Source: Heyndrickxia vini
GTDB lineage: Bacteria > Bacillota > Bacilli > Bacillales > Bacillaceae_C
DNA length: 64,000 nucleotides
Direction: 5' to 3'
NCBI RefSeq assembly: GCF_016772275.1
Contig: NZ_CP065425.1
Coordinates: 3,068,653-3,132,652 of the forward strand
Shown here: one piece after another, positions 1 through 7,577 of the stretch
Layout: the number at the start of each line of letters is the position of its first letter
Numbering within the stretch: the first letter of the stretch is position 1
Position numbers and translations under genes: made by a program
The notes under the pieces: generated by a model
Databases searched by the model: none
The model's input: the letters and a program-made list of their open reading frames with translations, nothing else
Told to the model about the DNA's origin: nothing

Positions 1-325
1 ATTTCCCCCCGCTTACAGGACCCATTAATAATAAAACACGCTTACGGACATCTAAGCGTTTTGCTGAAGGGTGGAAATATTCCTCGACTAATTTTTCTAA
101 AGCTTCTTCCAATCCAAATAATTGATTGCTGAAAAATTGATACTTCTTCTTCCCATTTTCTTCTTCAACACCAGCATCTTTTATCATATTGTAAACACGA
201 GAATGTGCAGACTGTGCCACCCATGGCTTTTCTTTCAGTAATTCTAAATATTCACCAAATGTACCTTCCCACTGCAGTTTTTCCTCTTCTTCTCGATAAT
301 GTTCTAGTCTTTTTAAAATATCCAT
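1..325 (-). CDS. prkA: PrkA serine protein kinase, N-terminal part (cut by window edge)
   Basis: The reverse strand encodes about 108 residues beginning MDILKRLEHYREEEEKLQWE and reaching MGPVSGGK, the Walker A loop of the PrkA AAA-like domain, where the window ends. The N-terminus closely matches the remembered B. subtilis PrkA start (EGTFGEYL, AQSAHSRV, EYFHPSAKRLDVRKR). PrkA is a kinase/AAA protein expressed early in sporulation and needed for normal spore formation. The ATG at 323-325 follows a strong AGGGGAGGT ribosome binding site. The gene points out of the window to the left. Its place next to trmL, yhbB and queG agrees with Bacillus gene order. Identification is confident although only about a sixth of the protein is visible. 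Confidence 0.92.
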   Translation of the reverse strand, partial: MDILKRLEHYREEEEKLQWEGTFGEYLELLKEKPWVAQSAHSRVYNMIKDAGVEEENGKKKYQFFSNQLFGLEEALEKLVEEYFHPSAKRLDVRKRVLLLMGPVSGGK

Positions 326-548
326 AAGTACCTCCCCTTGTCACTTGTTGAGAGACGATTAATATACTTTATGCTCGTTATCAAAAGAACATGAGTAGAA
401 AAGACAAGAAGATAACTCCATATTATGGAACAACCTACAATTGTCATCGGATTGTCTAGAAAAACTTAGAGGAAACATTCACTTTATAAATGAAATAGGC
501 TATAATAACAAAAGAATTGTATTAATTTTGAAGGAGGCTTACATAACT

Positions 549-641
549 ATGGGAACATGGGTGATTATAGCTGTTGCTATTGCATTTTTGGCCGCTATCT
601 TTACAGCTGGATATGATGATAAGCCAGGTACAAGCAAGTAA
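549..641 (+). CDS. 30-residue single-span membrane peptide
   Basis: A GAAGGAGG ribosome binding site at 530-537 precedes an ATG at 549 that opens a 30-codon frame. The product is one hydrophobic helix (WVIIAVAIAFLAAIF) followed by a short polar tail (TAGYDDKPGTSK). A longer in-frame reading from 441 has no ribosome binding site and is less likely. A strong hairpin terminator follows at once, so this is a monocistronic unit facing away from prkA. I do not recognise a family. Tiny membrane peptides of this kind are common in Bacillus. It was selected on its ribosome binding site and terminator rather than homology. Confidence 0.6.
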   Translation: MGTWVIIAVAIAFLAAIFTAGYDDKPGTSK

Positions 642-642
642 T

Positions 643-673
643 AAAAAAATCTTCCATTAGGAAGATTTTTTTA
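643..673. terminator. bidirectional intrinsic terminator
   Basis: The inverted repeat AAAAAATCTTCC / GGAAGATTTTTT with an ATTA loop has A and T runs on both sides, so it can end the small membrane peptide gene on the plus strand and trmL on the minus strand. Confidence 0.8.
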
Positions 674-682
674 TTTGCATGA

Positions 683-1156
683 TTATTTTAAGTTTGGAAA
701 TCCCTGCTGTCTCAATGCTTCATATACTAAAATCGCTGCGGTATTAGAAAGATTTAATGATCGGACATTATCATTCATCGGAATCCGTAAGAAGTGGTCC
801 TTATTATTAACTAATAAATCTTTCGGCAGCCCCGTTGTTTCTTTTCCGAACATAAAGTAATAATCTTTATTTACATCACTATAATCAAACGCAGAGTGAG
901 GTTTTTCACCGAATGTTTCAATATAGTAAAACTCACCATTTTCATTTTTCGCAAAAAACTCTTCAATGGAATCGTAATAGGTGATATTAACATGATGCCA
1001 GTAATCGAGTCCTGCTCTTTTCAACATTTTATCATCTGTAGAAAAACCAAGAGGTTTTATTAAATGTAATTTCGTATCTGTTGCTGCACAAGTTCGTGCA
1101 ATATTTCCAGTGTTGGCCGGAATTTCTGGTTGATATAAAACAACATGTATTGCCAC
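683..1156 (-). CDS. trmL: tRNA (cytidine(34)-2'-O)-methyltransferase TrmL
   Basis: TrmL 2'-O-methylates the wobble base of leucine tRNAs using S-adenosylmethionine. It is a SPOUT-fold dimer. The product (157 residues from the chosen start) has the family landmarks: YQPEIPANTGNIARTCAATD at the N-terminus, LIKPLGFSTDDKMLKRAGLD, FGKETTGLP, and the C-terminal trefoil-knot segment IPMNDNVRSLNLSNTAAI. I chose the GTG at 1156 because GAGGTGACAAA lies just upstream and the protein then begins like known TrmL (VAIHVVLYQPE). The ATG at 1192 would add 12 atypical residues. B. subtilis CspR/TrmL lies in the same neighbourhood as yhbB, queG and prkA. Confidence 0.93.
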   Translation of the reverse strand: MAIHVVLYQPEIPANTGNIARTCAATDTKLHLIKPLGFSTDDKMLKRAGLDYWHHVNITYYDSIEEFFAKNENGEFYYIETFGEKPHSAFDYSDVNKDYYFMFGKETTGLPKDLLVNNKDHFLRIPMNDNVRSLNLSNTAAILVYEALRQQGFPNLK

Positions 1157-1213
1157 TTTTGTCACCTCATTATTAAACTTTAGCCTTACCATTATATCAT
1201 AAGGTGAAAATGT

Positions 1214-2089
1214 TTAAGCATTGTCAATAATCGTAAAAAATTTATATTTAATATTTGGTGTGTACGCAGAAGAATCTTCATACGCCCAATAACGCATCCG
1301 ACTGTTATACGTATGGGCGTTAACGAGAGGCATTCCATACGCATCTTTCCCAGTCACAATCGTGTTATGATCAAATCGTCCATCCCCTTGGAAATCATAA
1401 CAAATAACATCACCTAATTGAAGTTCTTCCGGAGAGCTCACTTCACGGGCCTGCAAGCCGGACTTTGATGTGGACAAATATAATCGCAATGAATTGGCGA
1501 CACTCCAGCTATAGCTCCAACTATTTCCCCTCAACCACCAGCCTTGGCTCTTATTTGGATATCCACGCATCGGCGCTTCTCCCACATGCAGGCATTGAGA
1601 TATAAAATTTGTACAGTCTACATCGAATTTTTTATACGCCGGATTGTAGCTATTCCACCAACGTTCAGCATATTGTACTGCTTTCAAGCGATTATATCGA
1701 TAAGATATACGTATATCTTCACGAACACTCGAAAAATCAGCATCCATTTTTTCCGGTGTTAAAATAACATCCTCATGCTCAATTTCCCTAGTGTCATACA
1801 GTTTATTTTTATAAAACGATGCAATATGGTGTTCAAGTTGTTCCTCAACATACATTTTCTCTTTTTGCTTAATTAAATATTGCATATGGACGTCAAATTT
1901 CACATAGGTATGGTCATCATCCTGCTGTTTATCTGTTATGTTTGTGATCGCCTTCACCTTAACAATTTCGGCATTTCTCTTCGCAGCCGAATCAATTTTT
2001 TTCGTCACTTTTTCATTTCCGCGCTCCTCGTTTTTCTTTACATATGCCTCTACAAGTGATTCAATATATGCTTTTATCTGATCTTTCAC
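1214..2089 (-). CDS. yhbB: YhbB-like protein with C-terminal amidase domain
   Basis: This 291-residue protein has a charged, helical N-terminal half (about residues 1-130) without signal peptide. Its C-terminal half looks like the amidase_6 domain: the segment RWWNSYNPAYKKFDVDCTNFISQCL carries the likely catalytic Cys, GDVICYDFQGDGRFDHNTIV the catalytic His, and NAHTYNSRMRYW a conserved Asn/His region. This is the arrangement of NlpC/P60-type cysteine peptidases. In B. subtilis YhbB lies beside queG and trmL and is described as a putative amidase; its substrate is unknown to me. The start has an appropriate GAGGAGGGATTAC ribosome binding site. The symbol rests on neighbourhood and domain match. 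Confidence 0.78.
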   Translation of the reverse strand: MKDQIKAYIESLVEAYVKKNEERGNEKVTKKIDSAAKRNAEIVKVKAITNITDKQQDDDHTYVKFDVHMQYLIKQKEKMYVEEQLEHHIASFYKNKLYDTREIEHEDVILTPEKMDADFSSVREDIRISYRYNRLKAVQYAERWWNSYNPAYKKFDVDCTNFISQCLHVGEAPMRGYPNKSQGWWLRGNSWSYSWSVANSLRLYLSTSKSGLQAREVSSPEELQLGDVICYDFQGDGRFDHNTIVTGKDAYGMPLVNAHTYNSRMRYWAYEDSSAYTPNIKYKFFTIIDNA

Positions 2090-2273
2090 CGTAATCCCTC
2101 CTCGTATTCATACATATGTAGAAAGATATTTTTCAATACAATTCTAATAATTGAAAAGCAAAATTTCTCTTTGATTAATTGGTTTTCACAATCCCAATCA
2201 TGTTCATATTGTTGAAATAGAAACAAAAAGTGAATATACTATTGCTAGTGCACCAACGGCGGGAGGACGGGCT

Positions 2274-2741
2274 ATGAACAAAGAAGAACAGCTCATGATG
2301 AATTTCAAGGACTTATACAACAAGATAGTTTTGCTTAATAAACCTAAGATGGAAGACAGTCTTAAGGGGTATAAACCTTCTGAAGTACATTGTATTGAAG
2401 CCATAGAAAAAAATGGAGATACTAATGTGACAAAACTTGCAGAATCGCTTTATATGACTAGAGGTGCCATAAGTAAATTAACTAAGAAGCTTATAAAAAA
2501 AGATCTAATCGAAAGCTACCAGAAGTCTGATAACAAGAAAGAAATCTATTTTAGGCTTACTGAGCAAGGGAAAGAAATTTATAAAATCCATGAGGCACTG
2601 CACAAAGAGTTTCAAGAACGTGACAAAGTCGTATTTGAACAAGTAACCGAGGAACAATTTGACAGTATGCTTTGCTTTGTGGAAAAGTATCGTACACATT
2701 TGGATGCTGAAATAAAGAAACAAGGCATAACTATTAATTAA
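2274..2741 (+). CDS. MarR-family transcriptional regulator
   Basis: The 155-residue product has a MarR winged-helix layout: an N-terminal dimerisation helix, then DTNVTKLAESLYMTRGAISKLTKKLIKKDLI (helix-turn-helix and recognition helix, about residues 50-80), the wing with a D-K-K-E basic hairpin, and a long C-terminal helix. CGGGAGGACGGGCT gives the ribosome binding site. It is followed by its own terminator and then by a drug efflux gene with two operator-like repeats in its promoter, so it most likely represses that pump and releases it on binding a toxic small molecule. The pairing is inferred from position. Confidence 0.85.
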   Translation: MNKEEQLMMNFKDLYNKIVLLNKPKMEDSLKGYKPSEVHCIEAIEKNGDTNVTKLAESLYMTRGAISKLTKKLIKKDLIESYQKSDNKKEIYFRLTEQGKEIYKIHEALHKEFQERDKVVFEQVTEEQFDSMLCFVEKYRTHLDAEIKKQGITIN

Positions 2742-2768
2742 ATCTGACTAACATTAATATTTATAAAC

Positions 2769-2811
2769 CAAAGGCAGCCCAACTCTATTGAGTATGGGCC
2801 GCCTTTTTTAT
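2769..2811 (+). terminator. intrinsic terminator after the MarR gene
   Basis: AAAGGCAGCCCAACTC and GAGTATGGGCCGCCTTT form an imperfect stem with a TATT loop, followed by a run of T. It separates the regulator from the efflux gene, which must therefore have its own promoter. Confidence 0.75.
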
Positions 2812-2817
2812 CGTCAC

Positions 2818-2842
2818 ATTTTAGTTGACCAGGAAACAAAAT
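2818..2842. promoter_or_regulatory. candidate MarR operator, copy 1
   Basis: The block ATTTTAGTT-GACCAGGA-AACAAAAT is an imperfect palindrome and is nearly identical to a second copy 33 bases downstream. Position, symmetry and duplication suggest binding sites for the adjacent MarR protein, with copy 1 near the upstream edge of the efflux promoter. Confidence 0.5.
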
Positions 2843-2850
2843 GGTGGTAT

Positions 2851-2874
2851 ATTTTGTTGACCAGGAAACAAAAT
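2851..2874. promoter_or_regulatory. candidate MarR operator, copy 2
   Basis: ATTTTGTT and AACAAAAT form perfect 8-base inverted arms around GACCAGGA, ending 23 bases before the efflux start codon. The core GTTGACCAGGAAACAAAATG is identical over 20 bases between both copies and the start-to-start distance of the cores is 32 bases, about three helical turns, which would allow two dimers on one face of the DNA. Confidence 0.55.
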
Positions 2875-2897
2875 GCATCTTCTGAGAGGAGAATAAT

Positions 2898-4319
2898 ATG
2901 TCAAAAGATAAAGTAAAAGAACCAGGATTACCAAAAGAAATTCTCACAGCTGCCTGGGCTATAGCGCTCGGAGCAATTGCTCCAATGCTTGACTCAACGA
3001 TGGTAAACATCGCAATCGATAAACTAACTAAAGATTTCAACACAACATTAGAGACCATTCAATGGTCCATAACAGGTTATGTTTTAGCCCTTGCAATTGC
3101 AGTTCCAGTATCAGGCTGGCTAATGAACAAATATAACGGAAAGAAAATCTTCATCGGCTCAAGTCTTGCCTTTGGTGTGATTTCTGTTCTTGCTGGAATT
3201 AGTTGGGACATATCCAGTTTCATCTTCTTCCGCATGCTTCAAGGATTTAGCGCTGGGATTATTACCACGCTTATGTCAACACTCTTGGTTAAAACAGCCG
3301 GCCCCGAAAATCTAGGGAAAGTTATGGCAATCGTCAGTACACCGATGATCTTCGGCCCAATTTTAGGACCTGTCATTGGAGGCTTTATCGTTCACGGTGC
3401 ATCATGGCATTGGATTTTCTACATCAACGTGTTCATCGTCTTAATTTCTGCACCACTTATGATGAAAGCTATTCCAGACTTCGAACCATTCAACAAAGAT
3501 AGTAAACTGGATGCTTTTGGAATTATTGACGTCTCCTTAATGAGTGCGGCATTGATTTACGGGATATCGAAAGCAGCGGACCATGCCTCGTTCAACAATA
3601 GAGAAACGGTCCTATGGATAAGCATTGGCCTTGTATTAGCAGTCATTTACCTCGTATACAATCACATCAAAAAGAATCAAACTGTGCTTCCGATAAATTT
3701 GTTTACACACAAAAGCTTCCTGGCATCCAGCATCGGTTTGTTTTTAGCGAATATAGCCGTCATGGGACCTATGTTAATACTTCCATTGTTCTTTCAAAAC
3801 TTCCGTCATTTCACTCCAATCGAAGCAGCGTTTGCATTAATCCCTCAAGGAATTGGGATGCTCGTTACACGGCCAATAATCGGGAGAATGATTGATAAGA
3901 TTGGTGCGAAATACGTGGTAATGGTCAGTCTTGCTTTTTCACTTATCGGATCGTTTCCTCTTATCTTTATCACCGATCAAACAAGTATGATATGGATTTC
4001 CATCATATTGTTCATCCGTGGTACAAGTTTTGGAGGCATTATGCTTCCGTTGACGAGTGATGCTTATACAGGAATTGAAAGCAAACAACTTCCGGAAGCC
4101 GGTGTCGGTATTACTATCATTGAAAACCTTGGTTCCAGCTTTGGCACGGCTGTAATCGCAACCGTTGTCGCAACTGTTATAAAAGGGTCTCAACCAACTA
4201 TTGCCAATGGCTTAAAGGGGTACCATGCCGGGTTTCTAGTTTCAGCAATCGTCCTTGCCTTCATCTTCATTCCAAGTCTTTTTCTCACACATAAAAAAGA
4301 CGAGAAACAGAAAGGTTAA
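2898..4319 (+). CDS. MFS drug efflux pump, DHA2 (EmrB/QacA) family
   Basis: A 473-residue, highly hydrophobic protein with the 14-helix organisation of DHA2 proton-driven exporters. Helix 1 carries the DHA2 signature (MLDSTMVNIAI, like LDxTxVNVALP), helix 2-3 loop SGWLMNKYNGKKIFI is motif A, and GPILGPVIGGFIV in helix 5 is the antiporter motif C. It starts at an ATG after GAGAGGAGAATAAT. The upstream MarR gene and duplicated palindromes suggest inducible control. The substrate cannot be read from sequence; LmrB/EmrB-type multidrug export is the likely role. It is complete with no sign of damage. Confidence 0.88.
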   Translation: MSKDKVKEPGLPKEILTAAWAIALGAIAPMLDSTMVNIAIDKLTKDFNTTLETIQWSITGYVLALAIAVPVSGWLMNKYNGKKIFIGSSLAFGVISVLAGISWDISSFIFFRMLQGFSAGIITTLMSTLLVKTAGPENLGKVMAIVSTPMIFGPILGPVIGGFIVHGASWHWIFYINVFIVLISAPLMMKAIPDFEPFNKDSKLDAFGIIDVSLMSAALIYGISKAADHASFNNRETVLWISIGLVLAVIYLVYNHIKKNQTVLPINLFTHKSFLASSIGLFLANIAVMGPMLILPLFFQNFRHFTPIEAAFALIPQGIGMLVTRPIIGRMIDKIGAKYVVMVSLAFSLIGSFPLIFITDQTSMIWISIILFIRGTSFGGIMLPLTSDAYTGIESKQLPEAGVGITIIENLGSSFGTAVIATVVATVIKGSQPTIANGLKGYHAGFLVSAIVLAFIFIPSLFLTHKKDEKQKG

Positions 4320-4505
4320 TAGAAAATAATTCTATCATCCTACTTTTTTATATTGTTTCGTTCCCACTAGTTGATGAACATGTAAAACCAAGTTTTTAGA
4401 GCAATGGTAAAATAGAAAGAAATTGCATATGTATGGGAAAGTTTGTTGAACAACCATTACATTAGTGATAGGGGAATATGAACAAAGTATGAAGGAGAGA
4501 ATGAA

Positions 4506-4793
4506 GTGATTGTAAAAGTAGAACTTTGCTCTAAGACTCAATATTTTCGTTGCCCTACTAAAATAGGCAGGAAGGTTTGTAAATTACAAAAGGATTTTGA
4601 CAGGTGGTTATATAACAAAAATAACGATCATTCTTATTGGAAAGATGAGGATGGAAATAAATTTTATGGTGTTTGTTTTGATGCAGAAGCTTTTATTTTT
4701 TGGCTGAACAATGTAAGATTTAAAAATGGCAAAAAAGTTGCAAGGTTGATAGCTACTCCAAACAAACAACCCAAGAAGATGATTCATTTTTAG
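4506..4793 (+). CDS. small hypothetical protein
   Basis: The 95-codon frame starts at GTG (4506) after GAAGGAGAGAATGAA. The product is soluble, basic and rich in aromatic residues (FDRWLYNKNNDHSYWKDEDGNKFYGVCFDAEAFIFWLNNVRF) with a cysteine pair CSKTQYFRC near the start. I do not recognise a family. The 60 bases upstream contain the short palindrome TTGTTGAACAA (4443-4453), a possible operator. A good ribosome binding site and fully open frame support it being real. It stands alone, followed by a non-coding stretch. Confidence 0.5.
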   Translation: MIVKVELCSKTQYFRCPTKIGRKVCKLQKDFDRWLYNKNNDHSYWKDEDGNKFYGVCFDAEAFIFWLNNVRFKNGKKVARLIATPNKQPKKMIHF

Positions 4794-5024
4794 AAATAGA
4801 CTTTGTTATTTTTAATTAACACGGAAATTCCTGAGCATTTACAAAACAAGATTCCACCATTTTTAACTTTCATAGAGCGTGCAAAGCCAGCCTCGATTTA
4901 GCCATGCATATCTGGCCAAGAAAATGTTTGGATTGCCACAAGACAGTCGAGATGCTTTTAGTGAAGTGTCCCCCCTCGTCTTTATTTTTGAAAATGAAAG
5001 GAATGATTGGATTTAGAAATGCGC

Positions 5025-5325
5025 AGCCAAAGATAATCAAAATAAGCGGATATTTCCGGTTAGACAGCAGAAAAGTGATTAGCTTGGGGTAAATAAGCGA
5101 AGGTTTTCCGATTATGCAAAGCAAAATTATTTATTTTCACGTTTTTTGAGTAAATAGCCGGAATCCTTCCGTCTATTAAAAGTATTTTCAGTTCTATTTC
5201 CTAATTAAGAGAAATTTCTCCCCTTATTTTTCAAACACGATTTAGCATCTAATGAACTTGTACAACTTCTCCATTAATTAAATAAAATACATATTAAAGA
5301 AGCTTAGAAATCCCAAGATTTTGTG
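5025..5325 (-). repeat. dispersed intergenic element, copy 1 (about 280-300 bp)
   Basis: Read on the minus strand, this stretch matches 58167-58440 read on the plus strand along nearly its whole length: TTAGCACACAAAA..CTTGGGAT, ACAAGTTCATTAG, GGAAATAGAACTGAAAATAC, ATTCCGGCTATT, ACGTGAAAAT, TTTTGCTTTGC, and ending CCGGAAA..TCCGCTTAT. Copy 1 has drifted and gained an AT-rich insert. No reading frame is shared. The rest of the gene-free stretch 4794-5586 shows nothing else apart from an ArsR operator candidate. Confidence 0.75.
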
Positions 5326-5506
5326 TGCTAACTATATCGTTATTCAGTGCTACGAAATCTTATGTTATTTGTTCTGCGATTTTAGATTTCCTCTTCGTTA
5401 TAGGAACTACTTATTTAAACATAGTAACTCCAACTTTAAAAGATAATAATCCCTCCCACTAAGATGGTTTCGTCTCGATTTTCTTTCCCAATATTGCGCC
5501 TCACCT

Positions 5507-5523
5507 AACAATAGTATATTGTT
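5507..5523. promoter_or_regulatory. candidate ArsR-family operator
   Basis: AACAATA-GTA-TATTGTT is a perfect 17-base palindrome about 65 bases before the ArsR-type gene. Repressors of this family typically bind such AT-rich palindromes at their own promoter. Confidence 0.45.
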
Positions 5524-5586
5524 GTTTGCAGAAATATGGTTTATCAACTTAAACCATTGAACTAATTAGCGGAGGTATTTTACTGA

Positions 5587-5937
5587 ATGAATAAACAGGA
5601 CCAACTAAATATGATCAAAAAGGATTTTATTAATTGTCAAAAAGTACTGTTGGCAATTGGTGATGAGACACGTCAATCGATCTTGTTAGTTCTAATGGGG
5701 ACGGATTGTCAAACAGGATTACGAGTGGGTGAAATCACTGAACGAACACATCTTTCACGACCTGCAGTGTCCCATCATCTTAAGGTTTTACGAGATGCTG
5801 GGGTTATTTTAATGCGTAAAGAAGGGACAAAAAACTTTTATTATATTAATGTACGTACAGAATTAGGATTGTTAAGAACGCTTGTATCGGATATTGATAC
5901 GTTCATGGAGAACTTTTATAGAAATGATGAAATTTAA
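5587..5937 (+). CDS. ArsR/SmtB-family winged-helix regulator
   Basis: The 116-residue protein has the short ArsR layout: N-terminal helix, LAIGDETRQSILLVL (helix leading to the DNA-binding domain), GEITERTHLSRPAVSHHLKVLRDAGVI (helix-turn-helix, about residues 49-75), then a wing ending in GTKNFYYIN. The characteristic metal-binding ELCVCDL motif is absent, so it probably senses something other than arsenite or is redox controlled. GCGGAGGT gives the ribosome binding site. It lies 17 bases before the oxidoreductase gene, with which it almost certainly forms an operon. Confidence 0.85.
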   Translation: MNKQDQLNMIKKDFINCQKVLLAIGDETRQSILLVLMGTDCQTGLRVGEITERTHLSRPAVSHHLKVLRDAGVILMRKEGTKNFYYINVRTELGLLRTLVSDIDTFMENFYRNDEI

Positions 5938-5954
5938 ATTTGGAGGCATAGGCT

Positions 5955-6953
5955 ATGAGAGCAATGGTTATTGATAGGTATGGGAAAGTTCCAATGCGTT
6001 TGGCAGAAATGCCTACACCTGAAATCGGTGAATATGAGGTGCTTGCAGAAATACATGCAGCTAGTATAAATCCAATTGATTTTAAGATACGAGATGGGAA
6101 AGTGAAATTGTTAGTTAAATATAAAATGCCTCTTATCTTAGGGAATGACTTTTCTGGTGTCGTTGCAAAGGTTGGCGCAAAAGTGACTCGTTTTAAAGTT
6201 GGTGACGAAATCTATGCACGTCCACGTAAAAGTAAAATCGGTACCTTTGCAGAATACATCGCTATTCATGAAGATGACATCGCCTTAAAACCTAAAAATT
6301 TGAGCTTTGAAGAAGCAGCAGCAATCCCGCTGGTTGGGTTAACTTCCTATCAAGCTTTACATGACGTATTGAAAATACAGAAAGGGCAAAAGATTTTAAT
6401 TCAAGCGGGGGCTGGTGGTGTCGGTACCTTTGCTATTCAACTGGCCAAATTAATGGGTGCCACTGTCGCAACGACTGCAAGTGTTGCTGGCGAGAATTTA
6501 GTAAAATCTCTTGGTGCAGATGAAATTATCAATTACAAGACGGAAAAATTTGAAGAGATACTGAAAAACTATGATGCCGTATTTGATACACTTGGGGGCG
6601 AGACACTCGAAAAATCATTCGAAGTGATAAAAAGCGGAGGAAAAATTGTTTCCGTTTCGGGGTTACCGAATGCTCGTTTTGGTAAAGAATATGGTTCCGG
6701 ATTTTTTAAAACCATGCTGTTTTCAGCAGCAAGCCATAAACTTACTGCGCTTGAAAAAAAACATAATGTTCAATATACATTTTTGTTTATGAAACCAAGC
6801 GGAGAGCAATTAAGTATAATCGCAAACTTTATTGAGTCCGGTAAAATTAAACCTATAATTGATAAAGTTTATCCTTTTGAAGATGCTCAAAAAGCGATGG
6901 AATATGCGGAGACTGGAAGGGCGAAAGGGAAAATAATATTAAAAATCAAATAG
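5955..6953 (+). CDS. NADP-dependent zinc-less alcohol dehydrogenase/quinone oxidoreductase
   Basis: The 332-residue product is a medium-chain dehydrogenase/reductase of the quinone oxidoreductase branch. The N-terminal GroES-like domain carries LGNDFSGVVAKVGAKVTRFKVGDEIYAR. The Rossmann domain starts at the nucleotide loop AGAGGVGTFAIQLAKLMGA (about residues 150-168). The catalytic zinc ligands of true alcohol dehydrogenases are not apparent, as expected for this branch, which reduces quinones or enones with NADPH. GGAGGCATAGGCT precedes the ATG. It follows the ArsR-type regulator closely, suggesting induction by electrophiles or a related stress. Confidence 0.87.
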   Translation: MRAMVIDRYGKVPMRLAEMPTPEIGEYEVLAEIHAASINPIDFKIRDGKVKLLVKYKMPLILGNDFSGVVAKVGAKVTRFKVGDEIYARPRKSKIGTFAEYIAIHEDDIALKPKNLSFEEAAAIPLVGLTSYQALHDVLKIQKGQKILIQAGAGGVGTFAIQLAKLMGATVATTASVAGENLVKSLGADEIINYKTEKFEEILKNYDAVFDTLGGETLEKSFEVIKSGGKIVSVSGLPNARFGKEYGSGFFKTMLFSAASHKLTALEKKHNVQYTFLFMKPSGEQLSIIANFIESGKIKPIIDKVYPFEDAQKAMEYAETGRAKGKIILKIK

Positions 6954-7244
6954 TTATTATGCGAAAATATATCTCAATTTCCGCTTTTTTCTTTTAATGA
7001 TTCTATAAAAGTTACTCATTCTTAATCAATTTTTATCAAAATCGATTCTATTGTAGCCAATTTTGAGAATACTACTGGAAGATTTATGTAGGCATCGTCA
7101 AAGTACGACAATTTTATTTTTAATTTTAGAAAAAGATATTAAGATAAATAACCTGTATAATTTATGTTAAAATGGTCTATTTATTATTAAAGATATCCAA
7201 GGTCTTTAAGGAATCAAAGGTATTGCTAATTATGTAAAGTGGGG

Positions 7245-7478
7245 ATGAAAAAAGTGGAGTTTCTTTTGGTGTTATTCATTTGTCCGATTATTGTCATTGT
7301 GGCTTCAATTCTCGGAATCTTTTTATTTAGGAAGTGGTTTGTTACCCCATTATTAACATTTGTTGTGTTTATCATTTTAACTTTTACTATTTTCAATGAA
7401 TCTTTCTTTATTTGGGTGGTAGTCTATACAATATTATCCATTATCATCAGTTTGATTATGAAATTGATTAAAAAGTAA
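7245..7478 (+). CDS. DUF2651-like small membrane protein
   Basis: The 77-residue product from ATG 7245 has three hydrophobic helices and ends in KLIKK. The pattern (PIIVIVASILGIFLFRKW, TPLLTFVVFIILTFTIFNESFFIW, VYTILSIIISLIMK) resembles the YbeF/DUF2651 family of Bacillus, whose function is unknown. A GTG at 7239 is an alternative start; neither start has a strong ribosome binding site. It stands alone between the oxidoreductase and queG. The 285 bases before it are AT-rich with no further feature seen. Confidence 0.65.
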   Translation: MKKVEFLLVLFICPIIVIVASILGIFLFRKWFVTPLLTFVVFIILTFTIFNESFFIWVVVYTILSIIISLIMKLIKK

Positions 7479-7551
7479 ATTTACTCTTGGCCAGTGAATG
7501 GTTAGCGAATTTTTAAACATTTACTGGCGTATTTCCAATCACATTATCAAA

Positions 7552-7577
7552 AAAAGACAAAGCTCACTCACTTTGTC
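7552..7577 (-). terminator. queG terminator overlapping the stop codon
   Basis: On the minus strand AGACAAAG..CTTTGTCT is followed by seven T. The first arm lies over the last two codons and stop of queG, a compact arrangement. Confidence 0.7.

Noticed and set aside
441-548. N-terminal extension of the 30-residue membrane peptide
   Set aside because: The extra 36 codons lack a ribosome binding site, contain the peptide's own GAAGGAGG site, and are not protein-like.
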